Positions 1 through 9,639 of a stretch of DNA of 64,000 bases are shown here, piece after piece (within the stretch, counting starts at the first letter, position 1; every line of letters begins with the position of its first letter). The notes beneath the pieces are model-generated. The model did not search any database and was not told the DNA's origin. It worked only from the letters and a program-made list of their open reading frames with translations. The position numbers and the translations under genes were made by a program. The stretch lies in assembly GCF_940143175.1 (NCBI RefSeq), contig NZ_OW659496.1, positions 248,001 through 312,000 of the forward strand, written 5' to 3'. The DNA comes from Erysipelothrix amsterdamensis (lineage in GTDB: Bacteria > Bacillota_I > Bacilli_A > Erysipelotrichales > Erysipelotrichaceae).

Positions 1-2
1 AA

Positions 3-116
3 ATACATCTAATAAAGGAGAATTAAGATGAAAAATTTAAGAAAACATATTTTAAGTTTTGTCTTAGTAACGATGTTGATGTTAAACGTCGTGAATATTA
101 ATGGTGGTGTTAAAGC
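3..116 (+). repeat. Direct repeat copy 1: ribosome site plus signal-peptide coding region
   Basis: Positions 3-77 are identical to 1744-1818. Similarity continues with scattered mismatches to about 116/1857. The repeat covers the ribosome binding site, start codon and signal-peptide coding region of two tandem surface protein genes. Confidence 0.9.
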
Positions 117-1413
117 TGATTTTGTATTGAGTGATCAAATCGAGGTATTTGTACCAACCGTTCGCTCTCCGTCCTATCAAGTTGGAATTCAGCCTCAAGC
201 TGTTAACCCTTCTTCGCTTACATATCCAGTTGTATTTGAACTTTATTACGAATATGATACAGGAGAATTCAGATATATTGATTCAATAACTCGTGCAAAT
301 GAGACTGAATTAACAGAATTTGTACAGTTCAAAATCGAAAGCAATGTTGACGTTGGGATGGTAAGCTCTCATGTTACCATGAAAAATAAACAATCAGGAG
401 TAAGTCTCTTTACTTCGTCTTATTCTTCAAACATGTATTTCGTAGAATTCGATACTCAGGGCGGAACGTTTACAGATGGATCCGATTTTAGAGAGAATTC
501 AGTATACTATAACCAACTTATAACTTATGGTTCAGAATATCAAGAACCTGTGAAACCGGGATACACATTCGAAGGATGGGAAATGGATCGCCCGGGTAGC
601 GGTAATATGTGGGATGTAGAGAATCGTTTAATCACATTCCATGAATATTTATTTGCAGTATGGTCTGAAGATCCAGTAGTTGTGGATTATGCAGTATCAT
701 ATGATGCGAATGGAGCTAAAAGTGGTGATGTACCAAGTGGAACACGTGTTGAAGAAAACACAACGTATACAATTCTTGATGCGCTTCCAAATTTAGTTAA
801 TCCAGGATTTACATTTGATGGTTGGAATACAGCGCAAGATGGAAGTGGAAAATCTGTTCAACCAAATGATGCATTTACAGTTACTGAAGATACAGTATTC
901 TATGCACAATGGAAAAAAAATATTGTTCCAGCAGTAAAGTACTCTGTATCATATGACGCGAATGGTGCAACACAAGGATCTGTCCCAAGTGGATCAACTG
1001 TCGAAGAATACACAGCTTATGAGATTCTTGGAAATATAAACAACTTAGCATTCGATAACCATGAATTTGTGGGTTGGAATGATAAAGCTGACGGATCAGG
1101 GGAACATTATGATGCGAAAGATACCGTGACAATCACATCAGATAAAGTACTTTACGCACAATGGGAATTAGAACAAAATCCAATTCCTACTGAACCTGAA
1201 GTGACGAAACCTGAAGTTACAAAACCAAATATTCCAGGATTCGAAGAAAAAACAACAGCTCAGAAAGCACAAGTTTCAGGAATCGAAAGTAATGTTCAAT
1301 CTCAATTACCCAATACGGGATTAAGTACATCGAAATTCCTCCCTTCATTAGGATTAGGAATTGCATTAGCTCGATCAGTATTGATGGTATTAAGAAAAAA
1401 GAACGAAAAATAG
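28..1413 (+). CDS. LPxTG-anchored surface protein with InlB B-type repeats (paralog 1)
   Basis: Secreted, sortase-anchored surface protein, probably an adhesin. Residues 1-30 form a signal peptide (basic start, hydrophobic core, cleavage near VKA). An N-terminal part of about 110 residues is unrecognised. Three InlB B / Listeria-Bacteroides repeats follow (about 140-215, 222-296, 303-378), each with a GxTFxGW-type core and ending in a [FL]YAQW or LFAVW strand. A short proline-rich spacer with repeated EVTKP leads to the sorting signal LPNTG, a hydrophobic stretch and a KKNEK tail. An AAAGGAG ribosome site precedes the ATG. The next gene is a close paralog with the same leader. The upstream promoter lies outside the window. 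Surface anchoring is well supported; the ligand is unknown. Confidence 0.9.
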   Translation: MKNLRKHILSFVLVTMLMLNVVNINGGVKADFVLSDQIEVFVPTVRSPSYQVGIQPQAVNPSSLTYPVVFELYYEYDTGEFRYIDSITRANETELTEFVQFKIESNVDVGMVSSHVTMKNKQSGVSLFTSSYSSNMYFVEFDTQGGTFTDGSDFRENSVYYNQLITYGSEYQEPVKPGYTFEGWEMDRPGSGNMWDVENRLITFHEYLFAVWSEDPVVVDYAVSYDANGAKSGDVPSGTRVEENTTYTILDALPNLVNPGFTFDGWNTAQDGSGKSVQPNDAFTVTEDTVFYAQWKKNIVPAVKYSVSYDANGATQGSVPSGSTVEEYTAYEILGNINNLAFDNHEFVGWNDKADGSGEHYDAKDTVTITSDKVLYAQWELEQNPIPTEPEVTKPEVTKPNIPGFEEKTTAQKAQVSGIESNVQSQLPNTGLSTSKFLPSLGLGIALARSVLMVLRKKNEK

Positions 1414-1768
1414 TTCAATCGTAAATCGAATAATGAGTACTTACTCATGCCCCTTGAACCTATTCACAGGCTCGAGGGGTTTTTTCTTGATTCGAAAGTG
1501 TATTTATTAAGTTTATGAATTTTTACGATTAAGCAAACCAGAAAAAAGTGAAATTTGTTGATGCATCAATAATCGTTGATATAAGCCTAAGATATGCTCT
1601 TTTTAGGCTAATATCCCGTTAAATTTACCTTTTTCATAACATTATATTAAAAGAAATCAGATCTAAATCCGTCTTTTAATTACAAATTTTGACCGTATCA
1701 TGTCATATGAATCTTAATTTTCTACATCGATGTTAAATTTTATATACATCTAATAAAGGAGAATTAAG
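1414..1768. other. Intergenic region between tandem surface protein genes
   Basis: This 355-base gap holds the terminator at 1450-1485. It then has about 250 bases of AT-rich DNA with no recognisable gene, and ends with the second copy of the repeated leader starting at 1744. The promoter of the downstream paralog must lie here, but I could not fix clear -35/-10 boxes. Confidence 0.6.
1450..1485 (+). terminator. Rho-independent terminator after surface protein 1
   Basis: A 12-bp stem (CCCCTTGAACCT with AGGCTCGAGGGG, one mismatch and one G-T pair) with a 6-nt loop is followed by six T. Confidence 0.85.
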
Positions 1769-1857
1769 ATGAAAAATTTAAGAAAACATATTTTAAGTTT
1801 TGTCTTAGTAACGATGTTAATGTTAAACGTCGTGAATATTAGCGGTGGTGTGAAAGC
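1744..1857 (+). repeat. Direct repeat copy 2: ribosome site plus signal-peptide coding region
   Basis: Matches 3-116 at an offset of 1741 bases, with perfect identity over the first 75 bases. It could support recombination that would fuse or delete one of the two paralogs. Confidence 0.9.
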
Positions 1858-3142
1858 AGACTACAGTCCAGCAGATCTTTTGGGAAATCATAGTTCAACT
1901 ATTTTATCACCATCATACCAGGTAGGATTTATCCCCGAGGTCACAAATCCCTCATCCTTATCTTATCCAATCGTATACGAACTCTATTTCGAATATGAGA
2001 CAGGCGCTATTGATTTGATTGACACAGTGATTTGTGAAGATGAAGCCGATGTTATGGAGACGGTCAGATTTAAATTAGTAGATAATGTTAATTTAGGCCT
2101 AGTCCAATCACACATCTTAATGGTGAACAAACAGCCCGGACTTATTGCTAAGAGTACATTTGATTCATCAAATAGATTTAATGCAGGATTTTATGCAGAA
2201 GGTGGAACATTTCAAAATGGTTCAAACACTTATTCGATGGCATCTTACTTGGATCAACTTTTAACATATGATCAAAATTATGAAGAACCTGTTCGTCCTG
2301 GATTTACATTTGTAGGATGGGAAATGGATTTTGCGGGTAGTGGTTATATGTGGAATCTCGATAGCCAATTGGTTGATTGGCATGAGGACTTATTTGCTGT
2401 TTGGTCTGAAGATCCTATGATTGTGGAGTACTCAGTATCATATGATGGAAATGGTGCTTTAAGTGGTGATGTTCCTAATGGAACACGTGTCGAGGAAAAT
2501 GCAGTTTATACAGTTCTCGATGCACTTCCAAATCTATCGAAACCAGGATATACATTTGATGGATGGAATACTGCACAAGGTGGAACGGGTAAAGCAGTTC
2601 AACCTAATGAGTTATTTACGGTAACTGAAGATACAATATTCTATGCACAGTGGAAGAAAGACATTATTCCAACGGTTGAGTATTCTGTAAGCTATGATGG
2701 AAATGGTGCAGACCAGGGAGTAGTACCAAACGGAGCGAAAGTTGAAGAGAACACGGTATATAAAGTTTTAGGAAATGAAAATGACCTTATCCTTGCAAAC
2801 CATAAATTTATGGGTTGGAATGATAAAGCGGATGGTTCAGGTAATCATTATGACGGTGAAGACACATTGACTATCAAGTCCGATATCGTATTTTACGCTC
2901 AATGGGAAATACAACAAAAACCGATTCCAACAGAGCCAGAAGTAACAAAACCAGAAGTGACACAGCCTGATTTAAATATCGATGAAATACAGAAAGATCA
3001 TCCAGATGGTGTTGGAAATGTACAAAGTGATGCAGTACTACCAAGTACAGGTGTGAATGAAAACCTTCTTGTTCCAATTGTAGGATCAGGATTAACCATT
3101 ATTGGTATTACACTTATTATGTTAAAGAAAAAAGAATTATAG
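1769..3142 (+). CDS. LPxTG-anchored surface protein with InlB B-type repeats (paralog 2)
   Basis: A 457-residue paralog of the preceding gene with the same architecture. It has a nearly identical signal peptide ending VKA, an unrecognised N-terminal segment, and three InlB B-type repeats with [FL]YAQW or LFAVW ends. A spacer with repeated EVTKP/EVTQP leads to the sorting motif LPSTG, a hydrophobic helix and the KKKEL tail. The two proteins are most alike in the signal peptide and the B repeats and most different in the segment after the signal peptide. That pattern is expected if the N-terminal part is the exposed, diversifying region. The ribosome site is AAAGGAG in the repeated leader. Probable adhesin; the ligand is unknown. 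Confidence 0.9.
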   Translation: MKNLRKHILSFVLVTMLMLNVVNISGGVKADYSPADLLGNHSSTILSPSYQVGFIPEVTNPSSLSYPIVYELYFEYETGAIDLIDTVICEDEADVMETVRFKLVDNVNLGLVQSHILMVNKQPGLIAKSTFDSSNRFNAGFYAEGGTFQNGSNTYSMASYLDQLLTYDQNYEEPVRPGFTFVGWEMDFAGSGYMWNLDSQLVDWHEDLFAVWSEDPMIVEYSVSYDGNGALSGDVPNGTRVEENAVYTVLDALPNLSKPGYTFDGWNTAQGGTGKAVQPNELFTVTEDTIFYAQWKKDIIPTVEYSVSYDGNGADQGVVPNGAKVEENTVYKVLGNENDLILANHKFMGWNDKADGSGNHYDGEDTLTIKSDIVFYAQWEIQQKPIPTEPEVTKPEVTQPDLNIDEIQKDHPDGVGNVQSDAVLPSTGVNENLLVPIVGSGLTIIGITLIMLKKKEL

Positions 3143-3146
3143 TTAG

Positions 3147-3176
3147 AAAAGGATGAGCGTATATTCATCCTTTTTT
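3147..3176 (+). terminator. Terminator after surface protein 2
   Basis: Stem AAAAGGATGA with TCATCCTTTT around an 8-nt loop, followed by a T run. Confidence 0.85.
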
Positions 3177-3320
3177 CATTATGGAACACGGATAATAACC
3201 CAAAAATTCCAAACTTGATTCATAAACTATATTTTCTTTATAACGTAGATTTATCGATTAATGACATTTGAATATTTTTTTCTTTGATAGAAAATATAAT
3301 GTCTACATGGAGGTAAGGGT

Positions 3321-6300
3321 ATGAAAAAACAAAATATTTATGCTAAAAAATCATTGGTTATTATGTTATGTCTAATGCTCGGTGTGGGAACCGCACAAGT
3401 TGCATTCGCAAATGAAGATGCTGAATTTATTTCAGAAGATTCCGTTGTCGAAACTGAAGCAATAGATCAAGAACAAGAAGAATCCACAGAAGTTGTGGAA
3501 GAAGACGTAACAATCGAAGGTGAGGAAACTGAGGAGACTGAACCTGTAGTCGAAGAAGAAAACGTTGAAACTGAGGAAGAAACAACTTTAGAAGAAACGA
3601 ATGAAGTTGCAGCAGAAGCAGTTGAAGAAGAAAAATCAGAAGCAACTGAAAAAGAAGCTGTGAAAACAGACGTGAAAGATGAAGCTAAGAAGGTGAAAGC
3701 CGTTAAATATAATCTTGGCGCAATCAAAAACAAAACTGAGCTTGAAGCTGCATTTGCGGGCGCTCTTGAAGGTGATGTTATTACTTTAGCATCTGATTTT
3801 GTAGCCGAAGATGTTTCAATTACTGTTCCAAATGCAAACATTACGTTTGATGCGAATAATGTGATTTGGACAAATTCAACGCTTGAAGTTACGGTAACTC
3901 ATAACGTAACACTTAATATTAAGAATCTTGTTATGGATGGGGTAGGACATACATCAAATCTACTTCGTATTTCAAATCAAGCAGGTGTTACTAATTTAGT
4001 TAACAGCAAATTTATCAATAATGGTGCAACTCCAATTACTGCTCAATTACAACCTGGAACTGAGTTCAATATTGATACAACACTTATTGATAATAATAAG
4101 GGTGTGAGTGGTGGATCAGCTGTTCATCTTCATGAAAACAGTCGAGGAACCTTTAACATTACAAATAGTACAATTTCAAATAATAGAGGTACAAGTGGTG
4201 GATTTACTTCTGGAGCAATCGGTGGTAAAAACATCTACAGTGATATTAATATTGCAAATACAATTTTAAGTAAGAATCATAATGATTCCATCAATACTGG
4301 TGTATTTGGTGGTGGCGGTGGTGCCATTTCATTACACTACTATCGCGGAAATATGACGATTAAAGAAAGTTATTTCAAAGGCAATAAAGCGGGTGGTGAT
4401 GGCCATTCTGAAACTTATGATGGTGGTGCAATTTATATCTTTGATGGACGTGATGGCGCAACCGTTGATATTGACCAAACAACTTTTGCTTATAATGAAG
4501 CAAAAGATGATGGTGGTGCAATCTTATTCCAAGGTACTGGTAATCCTGGATTAACTACAAACATCCATAACAGTACATTCTATGGCAATAAAGCCGGTGG
4601 TACTGATGGAGCAAATCTACCCGGTGGTGCTATCATGTACTTTAGAAATGGTGGTTCTTCGAAGATGACGAACACTCTTTCGGGTTCTACATTCATGGAT
4701 AATGTCGCAGGGAATGCAGATGTAAATACTGAATTTAGAGGTGGAGCGATTTCTTTAAGTGGTGCTGGTACTCTTGCTACTGCAGGAATCAGCTACAAGG
4801 GATCACTGTTCTTCGGTAATCAAGTTTACAAAAATGGTGTGATTGAACCAACTGCAAAATATAAAGATATTTCAAATACTCTATCTACAGCAAACTCAAA
4901 AGGTAATATCCTTAATGTTGACCAAACTACAGCTGAACTTGCTGCACAAGCAAAAAAAGATATCTTTGGTTATAAAAATGTTGGTCTCAGTCGTGATCAA
5001 TCTGAATTAATTGCAGGGATTGAAGGAGAAATCATACCTACAATCGCAATCAAACCAGAAGGTCCAGCTGATGACGCATTCCGCGGAGGACATACTGATG
5101 GATACGATCAACGTGGGAAGAAACGTTTAGGAGATATTGGTGCTGTAGAAATCCTTTGGATTAACTATGATGCTAATGGTGGTGACTTCGACTTAGAAGA
5201 GATGAATGATTACGAAGGTGAAACATACTATGAAAAAGATGCATCTTCAAAAGTCGTTTCTTATTATGATATAACTTCTGCTGATACTATTAAAGAAGAA
5301 CAAACAGAAGATAGCATTCATCCAGAACGTACAGGATACAAGTTTATGGGTTGGTCAAAAGATAAGGATGCAACAACTCCAGATCCAGACTTTAACACAC
5401 GTAAACCTGTGAAAGTTCAAGATGATAGTCTACGTCTCTACGCTATATGGCGTGTAGGGGATGCCTTCACAGTTACATATCATGGAAATGGAAATACTGA
5501 TGGTACAGTACCAACAGATACAAATACTTATGATACAAATGAAAAAGCAACTGTTTTAGGTGAATCAACCTTAGTTAAAGACGGTTGGAGCTTTATTGGC
5601 TGGAATACGCTTGCTGATGGAACAGGAAATGACTACGCTAAAGATGCAGACATCACAATGATTCAAAATGTTGATCTTTATGCACAATGGGAAAAAGATG
5701 TAACACCACCTGTTACTGAAAAATATACAGTAACGTATGATGGTAACGAAAACACATCAGGAACAGCACCTGTTGATGCTACTAAGTATGAAAAAGGAAA
5801 CTCAGCAACAATTCTTGGAGCTGGAGATCTTATTAAAGATGGTTACGAATTTATTGGATGGAACACCCAAGCTGATGGAAAAGGTAACACAGTAAGTGGT
5901 ACAATGACCGTTAATGAGGATGTTACATTATACGCACAATGGAAAAAAACAATTGTTGTTGTAGATACATATACTGTTGTTTACGATGGAAATGGAAATA
6001 CTTCCGGAAATGCTCCGATTGATGCACATCTTTATGAAAAAGGTGAAAATATCATTGTTATGAGTTCTCACAACTTAGTTAATGATGGTTTCAATTTCAT
6101 TGGTTGGAATACTCAAGCTGATGGAAAAGGTGATAGTTATGCACCTGGCGACTCAATTGATGTTGTTGGTAATGTTAAACTTTACGCACAATGGAGTAAA
6201 ACGACAAAACCTATAGATCCAACAAAACCTGTTGACCCTACAAAACCAGTAGATCCAACAAAACCTGTTGATCCAACAAAACCAGGCGAAAACAATCAAA

Positions 6301-6413
6301 CAGATTTACCTCAAACAGGGGTATCTGAAAATAATACTGCACTAATCGCAAGTCTAACTCTTATTGGGTTAGGATTGGTAATTGTTAAAAAACGCAAACA
6401 TGAAGAAGCATAG
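3321..6413 (+). CDS. LPxTG surface protein: acidic stalk, beta-helix with GGAI/FxxN repeats, InlB B repeats
   Basis: A 1030-residue sortase-anchored protein. A signal peptide ends near AFA (about residue 30). Residues 35-125 are a Glu/Val/Thr-rich acidic segment. Residues about 130-600 look like a right-handed parallel beta-helix: rows of Asn/Thr/Ile repeats with recurring GGAI (GGAISL, GGAIYI, GGAILF, GGAIMY, GGAISL) and FxxN (FKGN, FAYN, FYGN, FMDN, FFGN) motifs, as in the chlamydial Pmp repeat family. Four InlB B-type repeats follow (about 610-960), ending in YA[QI]W. Then come a DPTKPV repeat, LPQTG, a hydrophobic helix and a KKRKHEEA tail. AGGTAAGGGT precedes the ATG. It stands alone between terminators. 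Adhesin is the likeliest role; some beta-helix proteins are polysaccharide lyases, but I see no catalytic signature. Confidence 0.9.
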   Translation: MKKQNIYAKKSLVIMLCLMLGVGTAQVAFANEDAEFISEDSVVETEAIDQEQEESTEVVEEDVTIEGEETEETEPVVEEENVETEEETTLEETNEVAAEAVEEEKSEATEKEAVKTDVKDEAKKVKAVKYNLGAIKNKTELEAAFAGALEGDVITLASDFVAEDVSITVPNANITFDANNVIWTNSTLEVTVTHNVTLNIKNLVMDGVGHTSNLLRISNQAGVTNLVNSKFINNGATPITAQLQPGTEFNIDTTLIDNNKGVSGGSAVHLHENSRGTFNITNSTISNNRGTSGGFTSGAIGGKNIYSDINIANTILSKNHNDSINTGVFGGGGGAISLHYYRGNMTIKESYFKGNKAGGDGHSETYDGGAIYIFDGRDGATVDIDQTTFAYNEAKDDGGAILFQGTGNPGLTTNIHNSTFYGNKAGGTDGANLPGGAIMYFRNGGSSKMTNTLSGSTFMDNVAGNADVNTEFRGGAISLSGAGTLATAGISYKGSLFFGNQVYKNGVIEPTAKYKDISNTLSTANSKGNILNVDQTTAELAAQAKKDIFGYKNVGLSRDQSELIAGIEGEIIPTIAIKPEGPADDAFRGGHTDGYDQRGKKRLGDIGAVEILWINYDANGGDFDLEEMNDYEGETYYEKDASSKVVSYYDITSADTIKEEQTEDSIHPERTGYKFMGWSKDKDATTPDPDFNTRKPVKVQDDSLRLYAIWRVGDAFTVTYHGNGNTDGTVPTDTNTYDTNEKATVLGESTLVKDGWSFIGWNTLADGTGNDYAKDADITMIQNVDLYAQWEKDVTPPVTEKYTVTYDGNENTSGTAPVDATKYEKGNSATILGAGDLIKDGYEFIGWNTQADGKGNTVSGTMTVNEDVTLYAQWKKTIVVVDTYTVVYDGNGNTSGNAPIDAHLYEKGENIIVMSSHNLVNDGFNFIGWNTQADGKGDSYAPGDSIDVVGNVKLYAQWSKTTKPIDPTKPVDPTKPVDPTKPVDPTKPGENNQTDLPQTGVSENNTALIASLTLIGLGLVIVKKRKHEEA

Positions 6414-6432
6414 TTTGGATTGATTTTATGAG

Positions 6433-6466
6433 AAGCTTAGCATCGAAAGATGCTAGGCTTTTTTTT
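6433..6466 (+). terminator. Terminator after the beta-helix surface protein
   Basis: A 12-bp stem AAGCTTAGCATC / GATGCTAGGCTT with a GAAA loop and a T run. Confidence 0.9.
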
Positions 6467-6575
6467 ACCTACCTCAAATATGTCATTTAGGTACAAAATC
6501 AGTCTATTCAGAACGACATCACAATTTTTGCATAACCGTATGATAATATATTTTTAAAGCGAGAAGGAGAAAGTT

Positions 6576-7484
6576 ATGAAATTAGAATTTAATCAAATTA
6601 ACAAGTATTTTGATGAGCATCATGTACTGAAAGATATTTCGTTTGAAGTTAACAGTGGACAAATCTTCGGATATCTTGGTCGAAATGGTGCTGGAAAAAC
6701 AACATCAATTCGAATTTTAATGGATGTTTTCAAGGCAAACTCAGGATCGATTACTATAGATGGGAAACCCTTTAATCCTGAGGATTATCAAATTGGGTAC
6801 TTACCGGAAGAACGAGGAATGTATTCAAAGACACGTGTTGTTGATCAACTTGTATATTTTGCAATGCTTCGCGGTGCAACTCGTGAGGCTGCATTGGATT
6901 CTGTAAATTATTGGGCGAAACAGTTTAAGATTGAAGAGTATCTCAATCGAAAATTAGAAACCTTATCAAAAGGGAACCAGCAAAAAGTGCAAATTACCCA
7001 AGCATTTTTAAATAATCCGGACATCTTAATTTTAGATGAACCCTTTAGTGGATTAGATCCAGTTAATTCTCAAGTGTTTCAAGATGCTTTAACAGACTAT
7101 ATTGCTGATGATAAAATTATTATTTTTTCAAGTCACCAAATGAGTTATGTCGAAACATTTTGTGATGACATTGCGATTATCAATCAAGGATCAATCGTTT
7201 TAAATGGATCCCTAAATTCAATCAAGAAAGAACTTGGAAAAGATAAAATTCGTATTCAGGCACATAATTATGACTCGAAGCAATTAATGGAAAAACTAGG
7301 CAGTAATTCTGTTCATGTCGAATCGGATGATAAATCGGTGATTGTGTCTTTATCTGAGGAATTATCAAAGAAAGTTTGGATGACATCGGTGATTGAATCT
7401 GATATTGATATAAAACTTCTGTCAGATTATGAACCAAGTCTTCAAGATATTTTTGTAGCAAAGGTAGGAGATCATCATGAATAA
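6576..7484 (+). CDS. ABC transporter ATP-binding protein (NatA-like exporter)
   Basis: Cytoplasmic ATPase subunit of a two-gene ABC exporter. The Walker A motif is GRNGAGKTT (about residues 36-44), the signature LSKGNQQKVQ lies near 129-138, Walker B ILILDEPFSGLDP near 150-162, and the switch histidine is in SSHQM. The C-terminal DUF4162-like extension (about 215-302) is typical of the NatA/YhaQ group. The stop overlaps the start of the permease gene by 8 bases, so the two are translationally coupled. Ribosome site GAAGGAG. The substrate is not evident; sodium, antimicrobial peptides or lipids are all possible for this family. Confidence 0.9.
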   Translation: MKLEFNQINKYFDEHHVLKDISFEVNSGQIFGYLGRNGAGKTTSIRILMDVFKANSGSITIDGKPFNPEDYQIGYLPEERGMYSKTRVVDQLVYFAMLRGATREAALDSVNYWAKQFKIEEYLNRKLETLSKGNQQKVQITQAFLNNPDILILDEPFSGLDPVNSQVFQDALTDYIADDKIIIFSSHQMSYVETFCDDIAIINQGSIVLNGSLNSIKKELGKDKIRIQAHNYDSKQLMEKLGSNSVHVESDDKSVIVSLSEELSKKVWMTSVIESDIDIKLLSDYEPSLQDIFVAKVGDHHE

Positions 7485-8712
7485 ACTCAAAACGGTATTT
7501 AAATTTGAATTTTTAGAAATGTTACGCAAACGTAGTGTAAAAGTAACAACGTTAATATTATGTCTTGCGGTTTTGTTGATAACATCAATTCCGACCATTC
7601 AATCTTTATTTAAGGATGATCAAATAAATGATCAACAGACAAGTGAAGTGGTACCTGAGGAACGTAATGAGTGGGGATTTATCTTTGAGGATTCATCAAT
7701 TGATAAGGAAGCATTTACAACCATCCTTGGTCTTAATCATCTTAAACAGTTTGATTCAGAAGAAGCAATGAAAACTTCCCTCCTCAATAAAGAGATTAAG
7801 AAGGGTTATGTTTTATACAATAGTACTTCCTACAAAGTCCTAACTATAGATAAAGATATGTTTGGTTTTGAAGATAGTATTATCGAGGACACTTTAAAGA
7901 CAATGGCCATTAATGAGAATTTTAAAGCCAACAATATTGATGTAGAAGATGCACGTAACGCCATGAATGTTTCAATTACATCTGAGGTAGAAGCGATTGG
8001 TAAGGATTCATCACAAGGGTTCTTTATTGCTTACGTCATTATGTTTGCGATGTATATGTTGATTCTTTTCTTTGGTCAATCCGTAGCAACATCGGTTGCT
8101 CGTGAGAAAGACAGTCGAACCATGGAACTACTCATTACCAGTACTGATCCGAAAGTTCTTATTTTGGGGAAAGTATTTGCGATGGGAGCTGTTGGACTGT
8201 TACAAGTTGGTACAATTTCATTATCTGTATTTATCGGTTTTATGGTAAATAAAGTTAATTATGATGCTGATATTTTAATGATGGTACAAGGTTCACTAAC
8301 CGTCTATACAGCAATTGTGTATTTAGTATTTTCTATAGCAGGTTATATTTTATACCTTTATATTTTTGCGGCATTGGGATCGTTGATTTCTAAAGTAGAG
8401 GATGTAAGTTCTGCTACTACGCCTATTACCTTGTTATTTGTGATAGCATTCTTTATTGCTTCAAGTAGTTTGAGTGCACCGGATAGCCAATTGACAATTA
8501 TTAGTTCTTATGTACCATTTGTCTCGTTATTTACAATGCCTATTCGTTTTATGTTGACCTCAGTGAACTGGATTGAAATAGTAATCTCAATGGTTATTAT
8601 GATTTTATCAACCTTGGCAATTGCGAAGATTTCAGTCTATATCTATCGATTTGGTTCATTAAATTATGGTAACAAATTAAAAATTAAAGATATTTTAAAA
8701 GCAAAAAAATAA
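7477..8712 (+). CDS. ABC transporter permease (NatB/YhaP-like, ABC-2 type)
   Basis: A 411-residue membrane subunit paired with the ATPase just upstream, which it overlaps by 8 bases. It has an N-terminal TM helix (about 20-40), a large extracytoplasmic domain (about 45-175), then a group of at least five TM helices. The loop with REKDSRTMELLITST is the conserved ABC-2 permease motif. This layout is that of NatB/YhaP sodium or drug exporters. A bidirectional terminator follows directly. The substrate is unknown. Confidence 0.87.
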   Translation: MNKLKTVFKFEFLEMLRKRSVKVTTLILCLAVLLITSIPTIQSLFKDDQINDQQTSEVVPEERNEWGFIFEDSSIDKEAFTTILGLNHLKQFDSEEAMKTSLLNKEIKKGYVLYNSTSYKVLTIDKDMFGFEDSIIEDTLKTMAINENFKANNIDVEDARNAMNVSITSEVEAIGKDSSQGFFIAYVIMFAMYMLILFFGQSVATSVAREKDSRTMELLITSTDPKVLILGKVFAMGAVGLLQVGTISLSVFIGFMVNKVNYDADILMMVQGSLTVYTAIVYLVFSIAGYILYLYIFAALGSLISKVEDVSSATTPITLLFVIAFFIASSSLSAPDSQLTIISSYVPFVSLFTMPIRFMLTSVNWIEIVISMVIMILSTLAIAKISVYIYRFGSLNYGNKLKIKDILKAKK

Positions 8713-8733
8713 CTCTCACGAGTTATTTTTTTT
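8703..8733. terminator. Bidirectional terminator between ABC permease and aspartate dehydrogenase-like gene
   Basis: Stem AAAAATAACTC / GAGTTATTTTT with loop TCAC, flanked by A and T runs. It serves both convergent genes. Confidence 0.85.
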
Positions 8734-8763
8734 GTATATTGATATGAGTTAGATCGGTTAAAT

Positions 8764-9549
8764 CTAAAATACGATTGGTGCAACGATGTTTTGAAGCACT
8801 GCAACGATACTCCAACCTGCCACACGACTTGTACGGCTATAGATTTTTAAGTCTGTTTTGATTTCTTCACCTTCAAGCATAATGCGGTGTTCGTCACCTA
8901 CGTAACCAGGAACTGCATTGATATTTAATGTGGTTTCTTCTGGACCAGCACTTGCAAGTGCAATAGCAACTGAAACATTAACATGAGTTGGTAATGCAGC
9001 GATTGCTTCTTTTGTTGTTCCTGAGAATACTTCAACTGGTTCTTGAATATCAATTAGACCTTCACGATTTAGTGATGTATGGACTAATGCTCGAGGTGAT
9101 TTCATCCCCGTCATTTTTACATTTACAGGACTCATGAGTGTCGCAGTACGAAGTATATCAAAACCTCCTACAGCTCCACTTGCTATATGAACTTTTTTAC
9201 CTGTTTCGCGAGCAACATCTTGTACATGGTTATAGAAAGTTGCATCAGCAAAAGCTCCAATGGATAGTACGACAAGGTTTGAACCAGAACGAAGTACTGT
9301 TTCAGTATAGTCAACGACAGACTTAACAGAAGCTGCTTCAGATGTATAGTCTGGTTCAAGAGCCATTAATTCTTCAATTGTTGAGCATGCTTTACAACCA
9401 TAATGGTTTGCGAACGCAGCGGTACGAAGTGGGTTTCGACCTAATACTCCAACAAGTTCGTATTCAGGTAGATAGCCATCCACCCAAGCTTGAGCCACGA
9501 TATCGTTTAGAAAACCAGGCCCAATTAAAGCTAATTTTAATTTTTTCAT
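8764..9549 (-). CDS. L-aspartate dehydrogenase-like oxidoreductase
   Basis: A 261-residue NAD(P)-binding protein of the aspartate dehydrogenase family (DUF108/NadX). An N-terminal Rossmann segment starts ALIGPGFLND. The middle domain has the family's GAVGGFD signature (about residues 126-132), and a C-terminal stretch contains NINAVPG and EGEEIKTDL. Family members convert L-aspartate to iminoaspartate/oxaloacetate reversibly with NAD(P), often for NAD synthesis, but no other nad genes are nearby. It lies 90 bases downstream of the phosphopantetheinyl transferase on the same strand, and that gap contains a small hairpin, so co-transcription is uncertain. Ribosome site AGGAAAGGA. A link to the amino-acid-loading operon next door is only a guess. 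Confidence 0.8.
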   Translation of the reverse strand: MKKLKLALIGPGFLNDIVAQAWVDGYLPEYELVGVLGRNPLRTAAFANHYGCKACSTIEELMALEPDYTSEAASVKSVVDYTETVLRSGSNLVVLSIGAFADATFYNHVQDVARETGKKVHIASGAVGGFDILRTATLMSPVNVKMTGMKSPRALVHTSLNREGLIDIQEPVEVFSGTTKEAIAALPTHVNVSVAIALASAGPEETTLNINAVPGYVGDEHRIMLEGEEIKTDLKIYSRTSRVAGWSIVAVLQNIVAPIVF

Positions 9550-9639
9550 AATAAATCCTTTCCTATTTTATATATGTATCTTAACATAGATTTCGTTAAG
9601 TGAACCGGTTTATAAAGATTTTGTTTGGACTTGCTTTAT

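Noticed and set aside
3427-3841. Long minus-strand reading frames opposite the acidic segment of the beta-helix protein
   Set aside because: They are low-complexity shadows of GAA/GAG-rich codons, without ribosome sites or family motifs.
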